16,321 nucleotides of DNA from NCBI GenBank assembly GCA_964369175.1, contig CAYJEM010000045.1, positions 1-16,321 on the forward strand, read 5' to 3'. The translations under genes and the position numbers were made by a program. The stretch's first letter is position 1. The number at the start of each line of letters is the position of its first letter. The DNA comes from Tannockella sp964369175. Lineage in GTDB: Bacteria; Bacillota_I; Bacilli_A; Erysipelotrichales; Coprobacillaceae. Under the pieces are notes generated by a model that was given only the letters and a program-made list of their open reading frames with translations, was not told the origin of the DNA and made no database searches. Shown in pieces: positions 6,369-13,537 of this stretch.

Positions 6369-7202
6369 ATGGCAATTAGAGTATATAAGCCTATAACAAA
6401 CGGTCGCCGTAACATGACTTCGTTAACTTATGAAGAAATTACAGCAACAAAACCAGAGAAATCTTTAGTTGCAAAACAAAGCAAAAAAGGTGGACGTAAT
6501 AACCAAGGTGTTATCACTACACGTCACCATGGTGGAGGACATAAACGTAAATATCGTTTAATCGATTTCAAACGTAATAAAGATGGAATCCCAGGTAAAG
6601 TTGCAACTATCGAGTATGATCCAAACAGATCAGCAAACATCGCATTAATTCATTATGTAGATGGTGAAAAAAGATATATCTTAGCTCCAAAAGGATTAGA
6701 AGTTGGTATGACTATCGTATCTGGAGATGAAGCGGATATCAAAGTTGGGAATGCATTACCACTTGGAAACATTCCTGAAGGTACAGTAGTACACAATATT
6801 GAAATGCAACCTGGTAAAGGTGGACAAATCGCAAGATCTGCTGGTGTGTCTGCACAAATCTTAGGTAAAGAAGAAAGATACGTAATCTTACGTTTAGCTT
6901 CTGGTGAAGTTCGTAAAATTTTATCAGTTTGTAAAGCTACAATCGGTGTAGTAGGAAACGAAGATCACGGATTAGTAAACTATGGTAAAGCTGGTCGTAT
7001 GAGATGGAAAGGTGTTAAACCTACAGTTCGTGGTTCGGTAATGAACCCTAATGATCATCCTCACGGTGGTGGGGAAGGTAGAACTTCTATCGGACGTAAA
7101 GCTCCAATGACACCTTGGGGTAAAAAAGCTATGGGTGTTAAAACAAGAAATACGAAGAAAGCATCGACTAAACTTATTGTTCGTCGTCGTAATGCTAAAT
7201 AA
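6369..7202 (+). CDS. rplB: 50S ribosomal protein L2
   Basis: L2, 277 aa, one of the most conserved 50S proteins, needed for subunit joining and peptidyl transfer. The segment NPNDHPHGGGEG (226-237) carries the conserved histidine (H230 here, H229 in E. coli) near the peptidyl transferase centre. The start is ATG 6369, since AGGAGGA (6354-6360) is 8 bp upstream and the protein then begins MAIRVYKPITNGRRNMT as in relatives. A longer in-frame start at 6330 would add 13 unrelated residues, has no binding site and lies in the hairpin. Confidence 0.98.
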   Translation: MAIRVYKPITNGRRNMTSLTYEEITATKPEKSLVAKQSKKGGRNNQGVITTRHHGGGHKRKYRLIDFKRNKDGIPGKVATIEYDPNRSANIALIHYVDGEKRYILAPKGLEVGMTIVSGDEADIKVGNALPLGNIPEGTVVHNIEMQPGKGGQIARSAGVSAQILGKEERYVILRLASGEVRKILSVCKATIGVVGNEDHGLVNYGKAGRMRWKGVKPTVRGSVMNPNDHPHGGGEGRTSIGRKAPMTPWGKKAMGVKTRNTKKASTKLIVRRRNAK

Positions 7203-7220
7203 TAGAAGGAGGACTAGAAT

Positions 7221-7499
7221 ATGGCACGTAGTTTAAAAAAGGGACCATTTGTAGATGGGCACTTAATGAAAAAAGTAGAAGCTTTAAACGAAGCTGGTAA
7301 AAAAGAAGTAATCAAAACTTGGTCAAGACGTTCAACAATCTTCCCTCAATTTATTGAGCATACATTTGCAGTGTATAACGGAAGAGAACATATCCCAGTT
7401 TACGTAAGCGAAGATATGGTTGGTCATAAATTAGGAGAATTCGCTCCTACAAGAACTTACCATGGTCATGAAGCTGACAAAAAATCAGGTAAGAAATAA
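7221..7499 (+). CDS. rpsS: 30S ribosomal protein S19
   Basis: S19, 92 aa, forms the 30S head with S13 and contacts the A-site tRNA side through its tail. It begins MARSLKKGPFVD and has the conserved core IKTWSRRSTIFPQFI, GREHIPVYVSEDMVGHKLGE and APTRTYHGH. Its basic C-terminus (DKKSGKK) is normal. AAGGAGG (7206-7212) is 8 bp before the ATG; the gap from rplB is 18 bp. Confidence 0.98.
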   Translation: MARSLKKGPFVDGHLMKKVEALNEAGKKEVIKTWSRRSTIFPQFIEHTFAVYNGREHIPVYVSEDMVGHKLGEFAPTRTYHGHEADKKSGKK

Positions 7500-7516
7500 G
7501 AGAGGAGATTGTAAAC

Positions 7517-7849
7517 ATGGAAGCAAAAGCAACAGCTAAAATGATTCGTGTTGCCCCTCAAAAAGCAAGATTAGTAATTGACTTAGTAAGAGGTAAGCAA
7601 GTTAAAGAAGCACTAGGTATCTTAGAATACGTTAATAAAAGTGCAACTCCTGCAATCATTAAAGTAATCAAATCAGCAGCTTCAAATGCAGTGCATAATG
7701 AAAGTGCTGAAGCAGAAAATTTATATATTAAAGAAATCTTCATTAACGAAGGTGCAACAATCAAAAGATTCCGTGCTAAAGCTAAAGGTAGCGGAACAAG
7801 AATTTTAAAAAGAACGAGCCACATTACTTGTGTGGTAGCTGAAAGATAG
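7517..7849 (+). CDS. rplV: 50S ribosomal protein L22
   Basis: L22, 110 aa, whose long beta-hairpin together with L4 forms the tunnel constriction that senses arrest peptides and lies near bound macrolides. Length and register match E. coli L22 residue for residue over the hairpin. At the tip this protein has K90-G91-S92-G93-T94-R95, where E. coli has K-G-R-A-D-R, so the tip arginine is a serine. The flanking ILKRTSHIT is normal. AGAGGAG (7501-7507) precedes the start by 9 bp, and the stop overlaps the rpsC binding site. Confidence 0.98.
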   Translation: MEAKATAKMIRVAPQKARLVIDLVRGKQVKEALGILEYVNKSATPAIIKVIKSAASNAVHNESAEAENLYIKEIFINEGATIKRFRAKAKGSGTRILKRTSHITCVVAER

Positions 7850-7860
7850 GAGGAAGAATT

Positions 7861-8514
7861 ATGGGTCAAAAAGTAAGTCCAGTTGGATTACGTGTTGGTG
7901 TTAACCGTGATTGGGATTCAAGATGGTATGCTAACGATCAAGACTTCGCTTCATTATTACATGAAGACATCAAAATTCGTGAATTCTTATTAAAGAAACT
8001 TAAAGCTGCTTCTGTGGCTAAAGTTGAGATCGAAAGATCTAAAAATCGTGTTACTATCTTTGTACACACTGCTAGACCAGGAGTTGTAATTGGTAAAGAT
8101 GGTGAATCGGTTGATTTATTAAGAAAAGAAGTCACTAAAATGGTTGGAGATAAACAAGTATTTATCAACATCGTTGAAATTAAAAGACCAGATGTAGTTG
8201 CTCAATTAGTAGCTAACAACATCGCAGAACAATTAGAAAATCGTGCGTCTTTTAGAACAGTTCAAAAACGTTCTATTCAAAGAGCAATGAGAGCTGGAGC
8301 TAAAGGAATTAAAACAAGTGTTTCAGGACGTTTAGGAGGAGCTGATATGGCTCGTGCTGAAGGTTATTCTGAAGGGAATGTCCCTCTTCATACTTTAAGA
8401 GCTGATATTGACTATGCAACTGCAGAAGCAGATACTACTTATGGTAAATTAGGAGTCAAAGTTTGGATTTGTAAGGGAGAAATTCTTCCTTCAAAGAAGA
8501 AAGGGGATAAATAA
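7861..8514 (+). CDS. rpsC: 30S ribosomal protein S3
   Basis: S3, 217 aa, lies at the mRNA entry channel of the 30S head and contributes to mRNA unwinding. It begins MGQKVSPVGLRVG. A KH RNA-binding domain has the loop GVVIGKDGE (74-82, GKDG signature), and the C-terminal domain contains GRLGGADMARAE and the tail YGKLGVKVWICKGEI. AGGAGG (7848-7853) overlaps the rplV stop. Only 2 bp separate it from rplP, which suggests coupled translation. Confidence 0.98.
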   Translation: MGQKVSPVGLRVGVNRDWDSRWYANDQDFASLLHEDIKIREFLLKKLKAASVAKVEIERSKNRVTIFVHTARPGVVIGKDGESVDLLRKEVTKMVGDKQVFINIVEIKRPDVVAQLVANNIAEQLENRASFRTVQKRSIQRAMRAGAKGIKTSVSGRLGGADMARAEGYSEGNVPLHTLRADIDYATAEADTTYGKLGVKVWICKGEILPSKKKGDK

Positions 8515-8516
8515 TT

Positions 8517-8927
8517 ATGTTAATGCCTAAAAGAACAAAATACAGAAGACCACATAGAATCAAATATGAAGGTAAAGCAAAAGGTGGAACTGAAGTTTCA
8601 TTTGGAGAGTACGGTTTACAAGCAGCAGAAGGTGCTTGGATTACTTCTCGTCAAATCGAGTCTGCACGTATCGCTATGAACCGTCATATGAAACGTGGTG
8701 GAAAAGTATGGATTAGAATTTTCCCTCACTTAGCAAAAACAAAAAAACCATTAGAAGTACGTATGGGATCTGGTAAAGGTTCTCCTGAAGAATGGGTAGC
8801 AGTAGTAAAAACTGGACGTGTAATGTTCGAGGTTGCTGGTGTTGCTGAAGAAGTTGCAAGAGAAGCCTTAAGACTTGCGTCTCATAAACTACCTATTAAA
8901 TGTAAAATCATTGGAAAGGGTGAATAG
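8517..8927 (+). CDS. rplP: 50S ribosomal protein L16
   Basis: L16, 136 aa, at the base of the A-site finger and close to the A-site tRNA elbow; it is added late in 50S assembly. It begins MLMPKRTKYRRPHR, matching the MLxPKR start of the family, which supports ATG 8517 over the ATG at 8523. AAGGGG (8501-8506) inside rpsC is 10 bp upstream. The conserved WITSRQIESARIAMNRHMKR and MGSGKGSPEEWVAVVKTGR are intact. The gap to rpmC is 2 bp. Confidence 0.98.
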   Translation: MLMPKRTKYRRPHRIKYEGKAKGGTEVSFGEYGLQAAEGAWITSRQIESARIAMNRHMKRGGKVWIRIFPHLAKTKKPLEVRMGSGKGSPEEWVAVVKTGRVMFEVAGVAEEVAREALRLASHKLPIKCKIIGKGE

Positions 8928-8929
8928 TT

Positions 8930-9124
8930 ATGACAGTTCAAGAAATTAAAAATTTAGAAAATGCTGATTTATTAGCTAAAGTAGAAGAATACAAAAAAGA
9001 GTTATTTGGATTACGTTTCCAACAAGCTACTGGACAATTAGAAAATACAGCACGTATTAAACATGTTCGTAAATCTATCGCTAGAATTAAAACAATTATT
9101 AGAGAAAGAGAATTGAACAAATAA
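8930..9124 (+). CDS. rpmC: 50S ribosomal protein L29
   Basis: L29, 64 aa, a small two-helix protein at the tunnel exit beside L23, part of the docking surface for targeting factors. The family motif LFGLRFQQATGQLENTARIK is present, and the C-terminal helix RKSIARIKTIIRERE is typical. Its binding site (AAAGGG, 8915-8920) lies within the end of rplP. The stop is followed directly by the rpsQ binding site. Confidence 0.97.
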   Translation: MTVQEIKNLENADLLAKVEEYKKELFGLRFQQATGQLENTARIKHVRKSIARIKTIIRERELNK

Positions 9125-9135
9125 GGAGATACAAG

Positions 9136-9396
9136 ATGGAAAGAAATAATCGTAAAGTTTATATTGGTACAGTTGTATCTACGAAAATGGATAAAACTAT
9201 TACAGTGCTAGTAGAAACTCATATTAAACATAAATTATATGGTAAACGTGTTATGGCTTCAACAAAGTTTAAAGCTCATGACGAAGAAAATGTTGCTAGA
9301 GAAGGTGACACTGTTAAGATTATGGCTACAAGACCATTATCTGCTACAAAACGTTTCCGTTTAGTTGAAATTGTAAAAAAAGCAGAAATTATTTAA
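9136..9396 (+). CDS. rpsQ: 30S ribosomal protein S17
   Basis: S17, 86 aa, an OB-fold primary binder of 16S rRNA in the 30S body. The conserved start RKVYIGTVVSTKMDKTITVL, the loop HKLYGKRVMASTKFKAHDEE and the segment TRPLSATKRFRLVEIV are all visible. AAGGAG (9123-9128) lies 7 bp before the ATG. The 36-bp gap to rplN shows nothing beyond that gene's very strong ribosome binding site. Confidence 0.97.
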   Translation: MERNNRKVYIGTVVSTKMDKTITVLVETHIKHKLYGKRVMASTKFKAHDEENVAREGDTVKIMATRPLSATKRFRLVEIVKKAEII

Positions 9397-9432
9397 TCAA
9401 TAAGTTAAACTCTGAAAGGAGGTCACATAGAA

Positions 9433-9801
9433 ATGATCCAAAATGAAAGTAGACTGAAAGTTGCTGACAATACTGGAGCAAAAGAAGTTTTAGTAATTAG
9501 AAACTTAGGTGGTTCTAACAGAAAATTCAGTAATATCGGTGACGTTATTGTTTGTACAGTCAAACAAGCAACGCCAAATGGTAGTGTAAAAAAAGGTGAA
9601 GTAGTAAGAGCAGTTATCGTAAGAAGTAAGTATGGTGCAGGACGTGAAAACGGTTCTCATATTAAATTCGATGATAATGCTTGTGTTATTATCAAAGATG
9701 ACAAATCTCCAAAAGGGACACGTATCTTTGGACCAGTTGCCAGAGAGTTAAGAGATGCTGATTTCATGAAAATCGTATCGTTAGCTCCTGAAGTATTATA
9801 G
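9433..9801 (+). CDS. rplN: 50S ribosomal protein L14
   Basis: L14, 122 aa, at the intersubunit face, where it forms bridges to 16S rRNA and is the docking point of the silencing factor RsfS. It begins MIQNESRLKVADNTGAKEV and contains GRENGSHIKFDDNACVII and GTRIFGPVARELRD, all standard. The binding site AAAGGAGGT (9415-9423) is among the closest matches to the full anti-Shine-Dalgarno in the window, which fits the position as first gene of what is the spc operon in E. coli. No separate promoter is visible. Confidence 0.98.
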   Translation: MIQNESRLKVADNTGAKEVLVIRNLGGSNRKFSNIGDVIVCTVKQATPNGSVKKGEVVRAVIVRSKYGAGRENGSHIKFDDNACVIIKDDKSPKGTRIFGPVARELRDADFMKIVSLAPEVL

Positions 9802-9812
9802 GAGGAAGAAAT

Positions 9813-10151
9813 ATGAAAATCCGTGTAGGTGATACTGTAGAAGTAATCTCAGGTTTTGATAAAGGTAAACAAGGTGAAGTTTTACAAATTCTTTCTAAAG
9901 AAGATAAAGTAATTGTTGAAGGTGTAAATATGGTTACAAAACATATTAAACCATCACAAGCAGATCCTGAAGGTGGAAAAGTAACAAGAGAAGCACCAAT
10001 TCATGTTTCTAATGTTGCGTTCTACGATTCTAAAGCAAAATCAACAGTAAAATTAGGATATAAAGTTAGTGTTGATGCTAAAGGAAAAAAGACAAAAGTT
10101 CGTGTTAACAAAAAAACAGGAACTGAAGTAGATAAAAAGAAAAAGAAATAA
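9813..10151 (+). CDS. rplX: 50S ribosomal protein L24
   Basis: L24, 112 aa, an assembly-initiator protein that binds the 5' end of 23S rRNA and reaches the tunnel exit. A KOW motif occupies about 3-30 (RVGDTVEVISGFDKGKQGEV). The C-terminus is strongly lysine-rich (TGTEVDKKKKK), slightly longer than in E. coli but usual for Firmicutes. AGGAGG (9800-9805) overlaps the rplN stop. Confidence 0.98.
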   Translation: MKIRVGDTVEVISGFDKGKQGEVLQILSKEDKVIVEGVNMVTKHIKPSQADPEGGKVTREAPIHVSNVAFYDSKAKSTVKLGYKVSVDAKGKKTKVRVNKKTGTEVDKKKKK

Positions 10152-10169
10152 TTGGAAGGAAGATAAATA

Positions 10170-10712
10170 ATGAATCGATTAAAAGAACGTTATGAAAACG
10201 AAATCATCAAATCAATGATGGAAAAATTCAATTATTCTTCAAAAATGCAAGCACCAAAAGTTGAAAAAATCGTTTTAAACATTGGTGTAGGTGATGCTGT
10301 ATCAAATTCTAAATTATTAGATGATGCAGTTGCTGAATTAGCTTTAATTACAGGTCAAAAACCAGTAACTACAAAAGCTAAAAAGTCAATCGCTGGATTT
10401 AAATTACGTGAAGGTATGCCAATTGGGTGTAAAGTAACTTTACGTGGTGAAAGAATGTATGAATTTTTAGATAAATTAGTTAGTATCTCTTTACCTCGTG
10501 TTAGAGATTTTAGAGGGGTATCAGCTGATTCATTTGATGGAAGAGGAAATTATACTTTAGGAGTTAAAGAACAATTAATCTTCCCAGAAATCAACTTTGA
10601 TAAAGTAAATAAATTAAGAGGTATGGATATCGTATTTGTTACTACTGCGAAAACTGATGAAGAAGGTCGCGAGTTATTAACACAATTAGGTATGCCGTTT
10701 GCCAAAAACTAA
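10170..10712 (+). CDS. rplE: 50S ribosomal protein L5
   Basis: L5, 180 aa, binds 5S rRNA in the central protuberance together with L18 and contacts P-site tRNA through its loop. Conserved blocks include VEKIVLNIGVGDAVSN, TGQKPVTTKAKKSIAGFKLR and the central RVRDFRGVSADSFDGRGNY. AAGGAAG lies about 8 bp upstream. Length and sequence are unremarkable. Confidence 0.98.
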   Translation: MNRLKERYENEIIKSMMEKFNYSSKMQAPKVEKIVLNIGVGDAVSNSKLLDDAVAELALITGQKPVTTKAKKSIAGFKLREGMPIGCKVTLRGERMYEFLDKLVSISLPRVRDFRGVSADSFDGRGNYTLGVKEQLIFPEINFDKVNKLRGMDIVFVTTAKTDEEGRELLTQLGMPFAKN

Positions 10713-10729
10713 TAAGGAGGACTTAAAGT

Positions 10730-10915
10730 ATGGCTAAAACATCAATGAAAGTGAAACAACAACGTCCTCAAAAGTTTAAAGTACGTGAATATACACGTTG
10801 TGAACGTTGTGGTAGACCACACTCAGTAATTAGAAAATTCAAACTTTGCAGAATTTGCTTCCGTGAATTAGCTTATAAAGGTGAAATTCCTGGAGTAAAA
10901 AAAGCAAGTTGGTAA
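10730..10915 (+). CDS. rpsN: 30S ribosomal protein S14, zinc-binding type
   Basis: S14, 61 aa, the short zinc-ribbon form of the 30S head. Cys24-x2-Cys27 and Cys40-x2-Cys43 form the metal site, followed by the invariant end GEIPGVKKASW. Organisms with this form often carry a zinc-free paralogue elsewhere for zinc starvation; none lies in this window. AAGGAGG (10714-10720) is 9 bp before the ATG. The 38-bp gap that follows holds only the rpsH binding site and a weak 4-bp stem. Confidence 0.98.
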   Translation: MAKTSMKVKQQRPQKFKVREYTRCERCGRPHSVIRKFKLCRICFRELAYKGEIPGVKKASW

Positions 10916-10953
10916 GATTAAAATTTATTCCGAGATGGAAGGAGGATTAGCAA

Positions 10954-11349
10954 ATGGTAATGACAGATCCAATTGCAGATATGTTAACTAGAATCCGTAA
11001 TGCAAACAGACAACACCATGATACAGTTTCTGTTCCATGTTCAAAATTAAAAGCTGATATCGCTGAAATTTTAAAGAACGAAGGATTCATTAAAGGTTAC
11101 AAAGTAGAAGGCGAAGGGCCAATTAAAAACATTAACATTTCTTTAAAATATAGAGGAAATGAAAGAGTAATCACAGATTTAAAAAGAATTTCTAAACCTG
11201 GATTACGTGTATACGCAAAAGTAGACGAAATCCCTAAAGTATTAAATGGTTTAGGTATCGTAATAGTATCTACTTCTCATGGATTAATGACTGACAAACA
11301 AGCAAGAGCTGCTAAAGTTGGTGGAGAAGTATTAGCTTATATCTGGTAG
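10954..11349 (+). CDS. rpsH: 30S ribosomal protein S8
   Basis: S8, 131 aa, binds helix 21 of 16S rRNA and organises the 30S central domain; in E. coli it also represses the spc operon. It begins MVMTDPIADMLTRIRNA, as in Bacillus, so ATG 10954 is preferred over the ATG two codons later. The C-terminal STSHGLMTDKQARAAKVGGE is conserved. AAGGAGG (10939-10945) is 8 bp upstream. Confidence 0.98.
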   Translation: MVMTDPIADMLTRIRNANRQHHDTVSVPCSKLKADIAEILKNEGFIKGYKVEGEGPIKNINISLKYRGNERVITDLKRISKPGLRVYAKVDEIPKVLNGLGIVIVSTSHGLMTDKQARAAKVGGEVLAYIW

Positions 11350-11378
11350 TAAAAAAATAAATACAGGAGGTAAAACTG

Positions 11379-11924
11379 ATGTCTCGTGTTGGTAATAAGA
11401 TTATTAGCATCCCAAGTGGAGTAACTGTAGAAATCACTGCAGATAATACAGTGACAGTTACAGGACCTAAGGGGACTTTAGTAAGACAATTTTCACCAGT
11501 TATTACAATCGAACAAAACGAAGGTGTAATTACTGTTAAAAGAAATAGTGAACAAAAAACTCACAAACAATTACATGGTACTACAAGAGCAGTACTTGCA
11601 AACATGATCGAAGGTGTTAATGCTGGATTCTCTAAAACATTAGAAATCGTTGGTATTGGTTACCGTGCGGCTGTGCAAGGAAACAAATTAGTATTAAATA
11701 TGGGTTACTCTCATCCAGTTGAAATTATCGCTGAAGAAGGTGTAACTATTGAAACTCCATCACAAACAAAAATTATTGTGTCTGGAATCAACAAGGAACG
11801 TGTAGGTCACGTTGCTGCAATCATTAGAGAAGTAAGAAAACCTGAACCTTATAAAGGAAAAGGAATTCGTTACTCTGATGAAAGAATCATTAGAAAAGAA
11901 GGTAAAACTGCTGGTAAGAAGTAG
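11379..11924 (+). CDS. rplF: 50S ribosomal protein L6
   Basis: L6, 181 aa, next to the sarcin-ricin loop and the factor-binding site. It consists of two similar L6 domains: the N-terminal one begins MSRVGNKIISIPSGVTV and the C-terminal one ends in the conserved EPYKGKGIRYSDERIIRKEGK. AGGAGGT (11365-11371) gives 7-bp spacing. No deviations noted. Confidence 0.98.
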   Translation: MSRVGNKIISIPSGVTVEITADNTVTVTGPKGTLVRQFSPVITIEQNEGVITVKRNSEQKTHKQLHGTTRAVLANMIEGVNAGFSKTLEIVGIGYRAAVQGNKLVLNMGYSHPVEIIAEEGVTIETPSQTKIIVSGINKERVGHVAAIIREVRKPEPYKGKGIRYSDERIIRKEGKTAGKK

Positions 11925-11950
11925 TTAGCTAAAGAAAGGAGCTATTAATC

Positions 11951-12307
11951 ATGGCAAAACAAAAATCACGTAATGATCTACGTTTAAAACGTCATGCAAG
12001 AGTTCGTAGAAAAGTAAGCGGAACTCCTGAGTGTCCACGTTTAAACGTGTTCCGTTCTAATGCTCATATTCACGCTCAAGTTATTGATGACGTAAATGGT
12101 GTGACTTTAGCTAGCGCATCAAGCGTTACTATGAAATTAGAAAACGGTTCAAATATTGAAGCAGCAATCGCTGTTGGAAAAAAAGTTGCTGAAGAAGCAC
12201 AAGCTAAAAAAATTGAAAACGTAGTGTTTGACCGCGGTGGATATATTTATCACGGTCGCGTAAAAGCCCTAGCTGAAGCTGCTAGAGAAGCTGGATTAAA
12301 ATTCTAA
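11951..12307 (+). CDS. rplR: 50S ribosomal protein L18
   Basis: L18, 118 aa, binds 5S rRNA with L5 in the central protuberance. A basic N-terminal tail (about 1-25, LRLKRHARVRRKVSGT) precedes the conserved CPRLNVFRSNAHIHAQVIDD and the C-terminal VVFDRGGYIYHGRVKALAEA. AAAGGAG (11935-11941) is 9 bp before the start. It is followed after 12 bp by rpsE. Confidence 0.98.
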   Translation: MAKQKSRNDLRLKRHARVRRKVSGTPECPRLNVFRSNAHIHAQVIDDVNGVTLASASSVTMKLENGSNIEAAIAVGKKVAEEAQAKKIENVVFDRGGYIYHGRVKALAEAAREAGLKF

Positions 12308-12319
12308 GAGGAGGTCAAT

Positions 12320-12886
12320 ATGGAACAACGTAAACCAAGAGAAACTGGGCCAAGAAAAAACGGACCTAGAAAAAACGGACCACGTAAAAATGGACCTAGA
12401 AGAGAAGAAAAAGAATTTGAAGAACGTGTTGTTACTATTAACCGTGTAACGAAAGTAGTAAAAGGTGGACGTAAATTCCGCTTTGCTGCATTAGTAGTAA
12501 TCGGAGATAAAAAAGGTAGAGTTGGTTTTGGAACTGGTAAAGCAAACGAAGTACCAGACGCTATTCGTAAAGCTTCAGAAAATGCGAAAAGAAACATCAT
12601 CACTGTACCACAAATCCACGGAACTATTCCTCATGAAGTTACTGGTGTTTTTGGATCAGGTAGAATCTTTGTTAAACCTGCATCTCAAGGTACTGGAATC
12701 ATTGCTGGAGGACCAGTTCGTGCGGTTGTTGAGTTAGCTGGATACACTGATATCTTATCGAAATCTTTAGGATCTAGAACTCCAATTAACATGGTAAGAG
12801 CAACAATGCAAGGATTAGCATCATTAAAAACAGCACAACAAGTTGCTGAATTAAGAGATAAATCAGTAGAAGAAATTTTTGGATAG
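12320..12886 (+). CDS. rpsE: 30S ribosomal protein S5 with repeat-bearing N-terminal extension
   Basis: S5, 188 aa, takes part in decoding accuracy and mRNA entry. The double-stranded-RNA-binding-like domain (KVVKGGRKFRFAALVVIGD onward) and the C-terminal domain (GIIAGGPVRAVVELAGYTDI) are intact. The protein is about 22 residues longer than the roughly 166 aa of E. coli and Bacillus. The excess is an N-terminal basic tail with four near-identical units of Gly-Pro-Arg-Lys-Asn at residues 10-29, the last diverged to GPRRE. The start is firm: GAGGAGGT (12308-12315) is correctly spaced, and no SD-supported start lies between the repeats and the core. Confidence 0.98.
   Translation: MEQRKPRETGPRKNGPRKNGPRKNGPRREEKEFEERVVTINRVTKVVKGGRKFRFAALVVIGDKKGRVGFGTGKANEVPDAIRKASENAKRNIITVPQIHGTIPHEVTGVFGSGRIFVKPASQGTGIIAGGPVRAVVELAGYTDILSKSLGSRTPINMVRATMQGLASLKTAQQVAELRDKSVEEIFG
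12347..12406 (+). repeat. Four tandem 15-bp units encoding GPRKN in rpsE
   Basis: Units begin at 12347, 12362, 12377 and 12392. All four encode Gly-Pro-Arg followed by a charged pair; the first three encode GPRKN and the last GPRRE. Synonymous differences (CCA/CCT, AGA/CGT, AAC/AAT) show that the copies are not newly made, so the amino-acid pattern has been kept. The period is in frame, so copy-number change would alter only tail length. Confidence 0.9.
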
Positions 12887-12898
12887 GGGACAATTAAA

Positions 12899-13084
12899 AT
12901 GGCAAATAATATTTTAAGTATTACGCTTACAAGAAGTGCGATTGGTTCTCTACCAAAACAAAGAGCTACTTTAAAAGCGTTAGGTTTAACTAAATTAAAC
13001 AAAACAGTAGAAAAACAAAACAACGAGTATACTCAAGGTATGCTTAAAGTTGTTGGACACCTAGTAAAAGTAGAAGAGAAATAG
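12899..13084 (+). CDS. rpmD: 50S ribosomal protein L30
   Basis: L30, 61 aa, a small peripheral 50S protein that is lost in several reduced lineages, including many Mollicutes, so its presence helps exclude those. The family core LTRSAIGSLPKQRATLKALGL is present. The binding site is weaker than its neighbours' (AGGGGA, 12885-12890, overlapping the rpsE stop). Confidence 0.97.
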   Translation: MANNILSITLTRSAIGSLPKQRATLKALGLTKLNKTVEKQNNEYTQGMLKVVGHLVKVEEK

Positions 13085-13095
13085 GAGGTGTAACG

Positions 13096-13536
13096 ATGAA
13101 ACTACACGAATTACAATACACAGAAGGTGCACGTAAAGCTAGAAAACGTGTTGGACGTGGTACAAGTTCTGGAATGGGTAAAACTTCTAGTAGAGGACAA
13201 AAAGGTCAAGGAGCTAGATCAGGTGGTGGAAAGAAACCTGGATTCGAAGGGGGACAAACACCATTATTCATGCGTTTACCAAAACGTGGATTTACGAACT
13301 TTAATAGAACAGAATACGCAATTGTTAATCTTGAGCAGTTAAATGCATTTGATGCAGGAACTGAAGTGACTCCTGCTACATTAAAAGAAGCTGGAATCAT
13401 CAAAAAAGAATTAGATGGAATTAAAGTGTTAGGTAACGGAACTTTAGAAAAAGCTCTTACTGTAAAAGCACATAAATTCTCTAAATCTGCAATTGCTGCA
13501 ATTGAAGCTGCAGGTGGAAAAACTGAGGTGATCTAG
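13096..13536 (+). CDS. rplO: 50S ribosomal protein L15
   Basis: L15, 146 aa, a late-assembly protein with a long basic, glycine-rich N-terminal tail threaded into the 50S. The tail reads RKRVGRGTSSGMGKTSSRGQ with GQGARSGGGKKPGFEGGQTP following; the globular part begins near residue 70. AGGAGGTG (13083-13090) overlaps the rpmD stop. Only one base separates its stop from the secY start, and the secY binding site lies within its last codons. Confidence 0.98.
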   Translation: MKLHELQYTEGARKARKRVGRGTSSGMGKTSSRGQKGQGARSGGGKKPGFEGGQTPLFMRLPKRGFTNFNRTEYAIVNLEQLNAFDAGTEVTPATLKEAGIIKKELDGIKVLGNGTLEKALTVKAHKFSKSAIAAIEAAGGKTEVI

Positions 13537-13537
13537 A

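Noticed and set aside
10928..10940. TTCC/GGAA hairpin before rpsH as a possible S8 repressor site
   Set aside because: Only 4 bp with a 5-nt loop; it does not show the S8-binding core known from helix 21 or the E. coli spc mRNA.
12347..12406. CRISPR-like or mobile repeat interpretation of the 15-bp units
   Set aside because: The units are contiguous, in frame and code for a regular peptide repeat within rpsE, with no spacers.
12304..12603. Open frame on the minus strand opposite rpsE, and similar antisense frames at 5287-5544, 7558-7869, 12685-13023 and 13444-13848
   Set aside because: They lie wholly or mostly over strongly conserved ribosomal protein genes, lack plausible binding sites and products, and arise from AT-rich codon use.
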